A stretch of DNA of 64,000 nucleotides from Roseibium sp. Sym1. Lineage in GTDB: Bacteria; Pseudomonadota; Alphaproteobacteria; Rhizobiales; Stappiaceae. Below, in pieces: positions 55,818 to 64,000 of the stretch (the first letter of the stretch is position 1; each line of letters starts with the position of its first letter). The notes below the pieces were generated by a model. That model made no database searches and was not told the DNA's origin. It saw only the letters and a program-made list of their open reading frames with translations. A program made the translations under genes and the position numbers. The stretch is taken from positions 3,694,501 to 3,758,500 of the forward strand of contig NZ_CP114786.1 of the NCBI RefSeq assembly GCF_027359675.1, read 5' to 3'.

Positions 55818-57578
55818 ATGACCATCAACCTGAAGATGCCCGACATTCAGGAGCTGAAGCCGCGCATTACGGTCTTCGGCGTCGGCGGCGCGGGCGGAAA
55901 CGCCGTCAATAACATGATCACTGCAGGCCTCCAGGGGTGCGACTTCGTTTGCGCCAACACGGATGCCCAGGCACTGGCGATGAACCAGTCCGACCGGCTC
56001 GTCCAGATGGGCGTCGCCGTCACGGAAGGTCTCGGCGCCGGGTCTCAGCCAGAAGTCGGCTCTGCCGCGGCCGAGGAAGTGATCGACGAAATCAACGACC
56101 ACCTGTCCGGTTCGCACATGGTGTTCATCACCGCCGGCATGGGCGGGGGCACCGGCACCGGTGCGGCCCCGGTCATCGCCCGGGCCGCGCGCGAGCAGGG
56201 CATCCTGACCGTCGGCGTGGTGACGAAGCCGTTCCAGTTCGAAGGCGCCCGCCGCATGCGGATCGCCGACAGCGGCATCGACGAGCTGCAGCGCAATGTC
56301 GATACGCTGATCGTCATTCCGAACCAGAACCTGTTCCGGATTGCAAATGCACAGACGACGTTCGCGGATGCCTTCGCGATGGCCGACCAGGTGCTGTATT
56401 CGGGCGTTGCCTGCATCACCGACCTGATGGTGAAGGAAGGTCTCATCAACCTCGACTTTGCCGACGTCCGCTCCGTGATGCGTGGCATGGGCAAGGCGAT
56501 GATGGGCACCGGCGAAGCCAGTGGCGAGAAGCGCGCGCAGCAGGCGGCCGAAGCGGCCATTGCAAATCCGCTGCTCGACGAATCCTCCATGAAGGGTGCC
56601 AAGGGCCTCCTGATCTCGATCACCGGCGGCAACGATCTGACGCTGTTCGAGGTCGACGAAGCTGCGACCCGCATCCGCGAGGAAGTGGATGCCGATGCCA
56701 ACATCATCCTGGGCGCGACCTTCGACGAAACCCTGGACGGTATCATCCGCGTCTCTGTCGTTGCCACCGGCATTGACAGGGAGGAAGGTCTTGCGGCCGC
56801 TCCGTTTCCAGCCTCTGCAGCACAGCCTCTGAAGCCGGAAACACAGGCAGTTCCGCGGACACCTGAAATCGCCACGACGAAGCCGGTACCGGCTCTCGAA
56901 AAGGCCAACGCGCAGGACGCGGCCGCCAAGGCCGTCGCCAACCTCGAGAAGGAACTCGCCATTCCGGACCCGCAGCCGGTTTCCGTTGCCAGCGATCCGG
57001 ATGTGGAAATCAAGCGGGTGCAACCCTCTAGCAGCGCACTGGCTGCCAAGGGTCCGATGATGGACATCGAGGATGAAACCCCGGCCAAGCAGGTCGAGGA
57101 CGCACCGGTCAGCCAGCCTTACATCCCGCCGGTCGCCGAAGAGCATTCGCCGTCGCCGCGCATGCCGAGGGTGGAAGATTTTCCGCCGATCGCGCAGCGG
57201 GAGATCCGGGCCCAGCAGACGACGGCCGGAGCACAGCAGCCTGCCGCACCTGCGCAGCCGCAAACGGCAGCCCCGGTTGCCGGATATGACGAAGAGGACC
57301 ACGATGACGAGGATCGTCGTCCGATGGGGCTTCTGCGCCGGCTCGCCAGCGGCCTGGGCCGCCGTGAGGAGGAAGACGAGCAGGAGGTGTCCGCACCCGT
57401 TGCCCGTCCGGCACCGCAGATGCAGCAGCCCGCGCCGCGTGCGCCGCAGCAGCGCCCTGCCGCGCAAGGGGCTACGGGCCAGCTGGACGGTACCGGCCGC
57501 GCCGCACCCAAGCCGGTCAGCGCAAGCGATGACGAGCAGTTGGAAATTCCGGCGTTCCTGCGCCGCCAGGCCAACTGA
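55818..57578 (+). CDS. ftsZ: cell division GTPase FtsZ
   Basis: A 586-residue tubulin homologue forming the Z ring. The GTP-binding signature GGGTGTGA is at 109-116. The GTPase core (to about 315) is followed by a long ~250-residue disordered linker rich in Pro, Ala and Gln, typical of Hyphomicrobiales, and a C-terminal peptide [10 protein letters not shown] (575-584) that binds FtsA. The ATG at 55818 is chosen because GAGGATA precedes it and MTINL matches rhizobial FtsZ starts; an in-frame ATG at 55707 would add 37 mostly acidic residues. Confidence 0.95.
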   Translation: MTINLKMPDIQELKPRITVFGVGGAGGNAVNNMITAGLQGCDFVCANTDAQALAMNQSDRLVQMGVAVTEGLGAGSQPEVGSAAAEEVIDEINDHLSGSHMVFITAGMGGGTGTGAAPVIARAAREQGILTVGVVTKPFQFEGARRMRIADSGIDELQRNVDTLIVIPNQNLFRIANAQTTFADAFAMADQVLYSGVACITDLMVKEGLINLDFADVRSVMRGMGKAMMGTGEASGEKRAQQAAEAAIANPLLDESSMKGAKGLLISITGGNDLTLFEVDEAATRIREEVDADANIILGATFDETLDGIIRVSVVATGIDREEGLAAAPFPASAAQPLKPETQAVPRTPEIATTKPVPALEKANAQDAAAKAVANLEKELAIPDPQPVSVASDPDVEIKRVQPSSSALAAKGPMMDIEDETPAKQVEDAPVSQPYIPPVAEEHSPSPRMPRVEDFPPIAQREIRAQQTTAGAQQPAAPAQPQTAAPVAGYDEEDHDDEDRRPMGLLRRLASGLGRREEEDEQEVSAPVARPAPQMQQPAPRAPQQRPAAQGATGQLDGTGRAAPKPVSASDDEQLEIPAFLRRQAN

Positions 57579-57609
57579 TTCGAGACGCGATCTTCTTCCC
57601 TGATCGCCG

Positions 57610-57638
57610 CAGCCCGAAGCTCACGCTTCGGGCTGTTT
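57610..57638 (+). terminator. Rho-independent terminator after ftsZ
   Basis: CAGCCCGAAGC and GCTTCGGGCTG pair around TCAC, followed by TTT. It separates the dcw transcript from lpxC, which then has its own ~200-bp promoter region. Confidence 0.85.
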
Positions 57639-57836
57639 CCGTAACGGCACTGATTTCCTGTTATTCTTCAATCCCTTGCCTGCCTGTGAATCGTTACAAA
57701 CCGTAATAAAGCTTTATTTCGCTCGCCGAAGGAACGGGACTATGTTCCAGCCAACGCGGGATCGTTAAAAGTCCGTAACCTCGTTTCCTCGAATCCACGG
57801 ACATTTACGCCCCGTTCAGCGGAAGGGCAGGGCTTT

Positions 57837-58781
57837 ATGACCACACATGTTGACCGACAGACAACGCTTGCCGATCAGGTGACCCTGACCGGAGTGGGCG
57901 TTCATTCGGGCAAACCGGCGTCGATCACCTTGGTACCTGCCGAAGCTGGTGTGGGGATTGTGTTCACCCGCACCGACCAGGAAGACTCCGCTGAACTTCC
58001 TGCACTCTGGAACAAGGTCACGCAGACAGCACTTTGCACGGTCCTGGGCGATCCTGCAAAAGACGGCGTTGCCACCGTCGAACACCTCATGGCTGCCCTG
58101 TTCGGCATGGGGGTCGACAATCTGATCGTCGAGATCGACGGACCGGAAATGCCGATCATGGACGGCAGCAGTGCCGTTTTTGTCGAGGCGATCGAGCAGG
58201 TCGGCCTGAAGAAGCTGGATCGTGGCCGCCGGTATCTCAAGATCAAGAAGACCGTGCGCGTCGACAATGGCAGCGCCTGGTGCGAGCTGCATCCCTATCA
58301 GGGCACGAAGTTCGACATCACCATCGATTTCGACACGCCACTGATCGGCCGCCAGCAATTTACCGACGACATGACCCCCGGTGTTTTCCGGGATGAACTC
58401 GCGCGCGCGCGCACCTTTGGTTACGTAAAGGATGTCGAGCAGCTCTGGAAGATGGGGTTTGCGCTCGGCTCGTCGCTGGAGAATTCCGTGGCGATTGCCG
58501 AGGACAAGGTCCTGAATCCGGAAGGCACCCGTTGGCCGGATGAATTCGCGCGTCACAAGGCGCTGGACGCGGTCGGCGATCTCGCCCTGGCCGGTCTGCC
58601 GATCCTCGGTCTTTACCGCTCCTACAAGGGCGGTCACAAGATGAATCACGCGGTCCTGGTCAAGCTGTTCGAAGATCCGGGCAGTTTCGAGATTGTCGAA
58701 GCCCCTGCCTTCCGGCAGGTCGGTCAGGTCGACAAGGGTGGGCTTGCGGCCGCAGCGGCCTTCGGTCCGGACGTCTCCTGA
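57837..58781 (+). CDS. lpxC: LpxC, UDP-3-O-acyl-GlcNAc deacetylase
   Basis: A 314-residue zinc deacetylase catalysing the committed step of lipid A synthesis. Zinc ligands are H83 (VEHLMAAL), H240 and D244 (HKALDAVGD), with H267 as the catalytic histidine (KGGHKMNH), close to the E. coli positions 79, 238, 242 and 265. DGPEMPIMDGSSAVF is also conserved. The start has an AAGGGCAGGG leader. It follows the ftsZ terminator and precedes bamD, the common alphaproteobacterial order. Confidence 0.96.
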   Translation: MTTHVDRQTTLADQVTLTGVGVHSGKPASITLVPAEAGVGIVFTRTDQEDSAELPALWNKVTQTALCTVLGDPAKDGVATVEHLMAALFGMGVDNLIVEIDGPEMPIMDGSSAVFVEAIEQVGLKKLDRGRRYLKIKKTVRVDNGSAWCELHPYQGTKFDITIDFDTPLIGRQQFTDDMTPGVFRDELARARTFGYVKDVEQLWKMGFALGSSLENSVAIAEDKVLNPEGTRWPDEFARHKALDAVGDLALAGLPILGLYRSYKGGHKMNHAVLVKLFEDPGSFEIVEAPAFRQVGQVDKGGLAAAAAFGPDVS

Positions 58782-59042
58782 GCGGGGAAAGTACGTCGCA
58801 CGCCCCAGGTTGCTGTTTTCAATTTTGCGGAATGCAGCCGTAAATGACGCTGTTGCCATAAAATTGCTCAAAAAAAACGTCACATGGCCGATCAGGACGT
58901 GACGGGGGCAGGCAAAGTCCGCTAAACACTCCTGTCGACGAAATATAAAGGCCGCCAGCGCGTGGCCTGTGGGGCCGGACGGTCCGGGAGCATAGGCGTG
59001 AACGGAATGGACACCGGTTCTGAAGTGAGCGGAACCAATCGC

Positions 59043-59855
59043 ATGAAGATTTTCCTCAGGATGGCCATTCTGGCAGCGCCGATTGCGCTTGCTGCCTGTG
59101 GCGGCAAGGACGATCTGGACGAACTTGCGCTCAACGACACGCCGCCGGAAGTGCTTTTCAATGAAGGCTTGGCGTTGCGTGCGCAGGGCAAACTGCGCGA
59201 TTCGACCGAAAAGTTCGAAGAGCTGGACAAGCTTTATCCCTATTCGGAATATTCCAAGAAGTCGCTGGTCAACCTTGCGTTCCTGAACTACTCGCGCGGC
59301 AAATACACGGAAACGGTCACAGCCGCACGGCGGTTCGTAACGCTGTATCCGGGAGATGAGAGCTCCGCCTACATGCTTTATCTGGCAGGGCAGAGTTTCT
59401 TCCGTCAGATGCCGGACATTACCCGGGACCAGGCCGTGACCCGCAAGGCCGCGTCCGCTTTTGCCGAGCTTATCCAGCGCTATCCGGAATCCGAATACGT
59501 TCCGGATGCGGAGCAGAAACTGCGTATTGTCGAGGACCAGCTCGGCGGCAAGGAAATGCAGGTCGGCCGCTACTATCTGAAAAAGCGCAACTACATTGCC
59601 GGCATCAACCGCTTCAAGACGGTGGTCGTCGACTACCAGACCACGCGCCATGTGGAAGAGGCGCTGTTCCGCCTGACGGAAGCCTATTACGCGCTTGGCG
59701 TTGTCAACGAGGCCCAGACGGCGGCCGCGGTGCTCGGGCACAACTACCCGGACAGCCAGTGGTACAAGGACGCCTATTCGCTGCTGAACAAGGGCGGCTA
59801 CGAGCCGTCGGAAGACAGCGGCAGCTGGATCAGCCGCGCCTTCAAGAGCATCTGA
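59043..59855 (+). CDS. bamD: outer-membrane assembly lipoprotein BamD
   Basis: A 270-residue lipoprotein with a signal peptide and lipobox LAAC (C19). Five tetratricopeptide-like repeats follow, beginning PPEVLFNEGLALRAQGKLRDS and including LVNLAFLNYSRGKYTETV and RYPESEYVPDAEQKL. BamD is an essential part of the BAM complex that folds outer-membrane barrels. The ATG at 59043 starts the signal peptide; upstream in-frame codons are not hydrophobic. A 260-bp gap separates it from lpxC. Confidence 0.95.
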   Translation: MKIFLRMAILAAPIALAACGGKDDLDELALNDTPPEVLFNEGLALRAQGKLRDSTEKFEELDKLYPYSEYSKKSLVNLAFLNYSRGKYTETVTAARRFVTLYPGDESSAYMLYLAGQSFFRQMPDITRDQAVTRKAASAFAELIQRYPESEYVPDAEQKLRIVEDQLGGKEMQVGRYYLKKRNYIAGINRFKTVVVDYQTTRHVEEALFRLTEAYYALGVVNEAQTAAAVLGHNYPDSQWYKDAYSLLNKGGYEPSEDSGSWISRAFKSI

Positions 59856-59974
59856 CCCTTAAAATCTGATATTGGCTTTCAGCCTCATAAATGAGGTTGA
59901 AATGCCCAAACAGGCTCTTTCAAGACGTCTCGGTCCTCCTATATGGTGGGCCGAACTTTAAGGAGCTTCCCTTC

Positions 59975-61642
59975 ATGCTGGTCACGCTGTCTATCCGTGA
60001 CATCGTCCTGATCGACCGACTTGATCTTAATTTTGCCGCCGGTATGTCGGTCCTGACAGGCGAGACCGGCGCGGGCAAATCCATCCTTCTCGATTCCCTT
60101 TCGCTGGCGCTCGGGGCGCGCGGCGATGCGGATCTGGTCCGTCACGGCGAAGCGCAGGGCCAGGTGACCGCAGTCTTCGACGTTGCCGGCGATCATCCGG
60201 TGCGCCTGTTTCTTCGGGAAAACGACGTCGACGATGACGGCGACATCATCCTGCGCCGGATCCAGACCGCCGATGGCCGCACGCGGGCCTTTGTCAACGA
60301 TCAGCCGGTCAGCGCGGGACTGTTGCGCCAGGCTGGGGCCTTGCTGGTGGAAATTCACGGCCAGCATGACGACCGCGCGCTGGTCGATCCGGAAAGCCAC
60401 CGGACGCTGATCGATGTGTTCGGGGGGCTGACAGGCGACGTGGAGGCCGTGGCAACCGCGTATGCCGCCTTCAAGGCAGCCGAAAAGGCGGTGGTCGACC
60501 ATGAACGCCGGATCGAGGCGGCCCGCAACGAGGCAGACTATCTCAAGGCGTCTGTCGAGGAACTGTCCGGCCTGAAGCCGCAGCCCGGCGAAGAGGAGGA
60601 GCTTGCCGCGCGCCGCACCGACATGATGGCCGTGGAGAAGATCGCGGGAGATCTGAACGAGGCCTTTGAAACCCTCAACGGCTCCGCGTCGCCGATCCCC
60701 GAGCTGGCCAGCTTGCTGCGTCGGCTGGAGCGCAAGGCCGACCAGGTGCCACAGCTTCTTGGGCAGCCGGTACGCTCGCTCGCCGAGGCTCTGGACCACC
60801 TGGAGGAGACACGGGGCGGGCTGGAAAGCGCACTGCGTGAAACGGAATTCGACCCGCGTGAACTGGAAAGCGTCGAGGAGCGCCTGTTCGCGCTGCGCGC
60901 GGCCTCGCGAAAATACTCCGTTCCCGTCGAGGATCTTGCGCCCCTGTGCGAGCGCATGGCCGGGGATCTCGCCGATCTTGACGCGGGTGAGGACAAGCTG
61001 GCGGCTCTGGCCGAGGCCGCGGCCAAGGCGCGCGGCACCTATGACAAGAAAGCGGCCGCCCTGTCGGAGAAACGCCGAAAGACCGCGAAGGCGCTGGAAA
61101 AGGCCGTTGAAAAGGAACTGCCAGACCTCAAGCTGGAACGTGCGAAGTTCATTGTCGAAATGGAGAGCAATCCCGACAGCCCGGGTCGCAGCGGTATCGA
61201 TCAGCTGGAATTCCATGTGCAGACCAACCCGGGCACCAAACCGGGGCCGATGATGAAGGTCGCCTCGGGCGGCGAACTCTCCCGGTTCCTGCTGGCGTTG
61301 AAAGTGTCCCTTGCGGACAAGGGCTCGGCGCCGACATTGGTCTTTGACGAAATTGACACTGGCGTCGGCGGTGCGGTCGCCGAGGCGATCGGCCTGCGCC
61401 TGGCACGGCTGGCCGCGAGCGTCCAGGTGCTCACCGTGACCCATGCGCCGCAGGTGGCTGCCCGCGCGGAAGGCCATTTCCTGATCGCCAAGGAAGCCCT
61501 GAAACCCGACCGGGTCGCAACCCGCGTCCAGCGCATCGATGAAGACCATCGCAGCGAGGAAATCGCCCGCATGCTGGCCGGCAGTGTCATCACCGAGGAA
61601 GCCCGGGCCGCGGCGCGCAGGCTGCTGACCGCGGCGGAGTAG
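59975..61642 (+). CDS. recN: DNA repair ATPase RecN
   Basis: A 555-residue SMC-like protein of double-strand-break repair. The Walker A loop is GETGAGKS (29-36), the signature ASGGELSRFLLALK and Walker B TLVFDEIDTGVGG lie near the C-terminus, and long coiled-coils fill the middle (about 160-370). The ATG at 59975 follows AAGGAG by ten bases; the frame upstream to 59891 crosses a low-complexity stretch and is not conserved. Confidence 0.95.
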   Translation: MLVTLSIRDIVLIDRLDLNFAAGMSVLTGETGAGKSILLDSLSLALGARGDADLVRHGEAQGQVTAVFDVAGDHPVRLFLRENDVDDDGDIILRRIQTADGRTRAFVNDQPVSAGLLRQAGALLVEIHGQHDDRALVDPESHRTLIDVFGGLTGDVEAVATAYAAFKAAEKAVVDHERRIEAARNEADYLKASVEELSGLKPQPGEEEELAARRTDMMAVEKIAGDLNEAFETLNGSASPIPELASLLRRLERKADQVPQLLGQPVRSLAEALDHLEETRGGLESALRETEFDPRELESVEERLFALRAASRKYSVPVEDLAPLCERMAGDLADLDAGEDKLAALAEAAAKARGTYDKKAAALSEKRRKTAKALEKAVEKELPDLKLERAKFIVEMESNPDSPGRSGIDQLEFHVQTNPGTKPGPMMKVASGGELSRFLLALKVSLADKGSAPTLVFDEIDTGVGGAVAEAIGLRLARLAASVQVLTVTHAPQVAARAEGHFLIAKEALKPDRVATRVQRIDEDHRSEEIARMLAGSVITEEARAAARRLLTAAE

Positions 61643-61657
61643 GGACGGAACGCAACA

Positions 61658-61683
61658 AAGGCGGAAGCTGTAGCCTCCGCCTT
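61658..61683. terminator. hairpin between convergent recN and the small membrane-protein gene
   Basis: AAGGCGGA and TCCGCCTT pair across a 10-base loop, 15 bp after the recN stop and 33 bp from the stop of the opposing gene. It could end both transcripts. Confidence 0.6.
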
Positions 61684-61716
61684 GCAAATACCTTCCTCAA
61701 ATCTGTCTGGCGCCGA

Positions 61717-61953
61717 TCAGTTGCCCTCGTTGGGAACGATCGGCTGGTCCGGCGTTTCCGGCAGCGGGATCTTGTCTGCATTGAGGTTCGGCACATTCAG
61801 CTCGATGCTGAGGTCGTTGTCTTCCTGGAAATAGCCTTCCGTGTAGAGCAAGGCACCGGCAATGAGGGCCATGGCCAGGCCTCCGGCGACAAACCAGCCC
61901 GCGCTGCTGAACGCGGCCTTGTCTTGGTAGCGCTTGTGGTCATCGTAGGCCAT
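61717..61953 (-). CDS. small single-pass membrane protein
   Basis: A 78-residue protein: a charged N-terminus (AYDDHKRYQDKAAFSS), one hydrophobic helix (about 18-40) and a hydrophilic, acidic, proline-rich tail ending EGN. No family is recognised. An AAGGAGAC site six bases before the ATG supports translation. It lies alone on the minus strand between recN and ligA. It is easily overlooked because a long open frame antisense to ligA runs through it. Confidence 0.75.
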   Translation of the reverse strand: MAYDDHKRYQDKAAFSSAGWFVAGGLAMALIAGALLYTEGYFQEDNDLSIELNVPNLNADKIPLPETPDQPIVPNEGN

Positions 61954-61989
61954 TTTTGTCTCCTTCATTGCATACCATCGGCAGCGTGA

Positions 61990-64000
<2,011 letters not shown>

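Overview
The window looks like a chromosomal segment of a GC-rich alphaproteobacterium of the order Hyphomicrobiales (Rhizobiales), most likely a marine Stappiaceae genus such as Roseibium/Labrenzia or Stappia. This rests on the alphaproteobacterial division-and-cell-wall (dcw) gene order ending ftsQ-ftsA-ftsZ-lpxC-bamD-recN-ligA, the alpha-type RNase P RNA upstream of mraZ, a BA14K-family protein, a DctPQM TRAP transporter and the chemotaxis and c-di-GMP repertoire. The genus is inference; no rRNA or tRNA gene is visible to settle it.

Layout. 1-8.2 kb: single genes, namely a LysE-type exporter, an extensin-like peptidase-fold protein, a fold-type III PLP decarboxylase, a BA14K protein, a HugZ-type protein, a DUF1062 protein, a zinc-sensing-type diguanylate cyclase (CZB-GGEEF) and a chemoreceptor. 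8.5-17.9 kb: a catabolic and uptake locus with a fused 5-oxoprolinase/hydantoinase (HyuA-HyuB), a GT39-like membrane protein, a DctPQM TRAP transporter and a MarR-type regulator. Two almost identical 20-22 bp palindromes in front of the oxoprolinase and the TRAP binding protein suggest one shared regulator. 17.9-19.4 kb: an arsenic locus with a one-piece ArsR-ArsC fusion, its operator, and ArsH. 19.5-31.7 kb: a GGDEF-EAL protein, TerB-DnaJ co-chaperone, AmpD-like amidase, SLT lytic transglycosylase, a flavin-oxidase-like protein divergent from a MocR regulator, a second chemoreceptor with an exported partner, a 3-hydroxybutyrate dehydrogenase-like SDR, a Crp/Fnr regulator and a second SDR.

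31.8-32.2 kb is the RNase P RNA gene rnpB with a recognisable promoter and terminator. 32.2-38.1 kb holds an apparently accessory block: a flavin monooxygenase-cupin pair divergent from an AraC regulator, then an 864-residue acidic protein with an unassigned N-terminal domain and five copies of a ~75-residue module. From 38.8 kb to the end runs the complete dcw cluster: mraZ, rsmH, ftsL, ftsI, murE, murF, mraY, murD, ftsW, murG, murC, murB, ddl, ftsQ, ftsA, ftsZ, then lpxC, bamD, recN, a small membrane-protein gene on the opposite strand and the 5' part of ligA. These genes make lipid II, build the septal ring and synthase, and start lipid A synthesis. Upstream of mraZ four TGGGN boxes with 10-bp periodicity form a textbook MraZ operator.

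The features most worth a second look are the paired palindromic operators of the TRAP/oxoprolinase locus, the 864-residue modular protein, the MraZ box array with its long leader, the ArsR-ArsC fusion and AT-rich rare-codon islands inside ddl and ftsQ. No CRISPR array, insertion sequence, prophage, tRNA or rRNA gene was seen.
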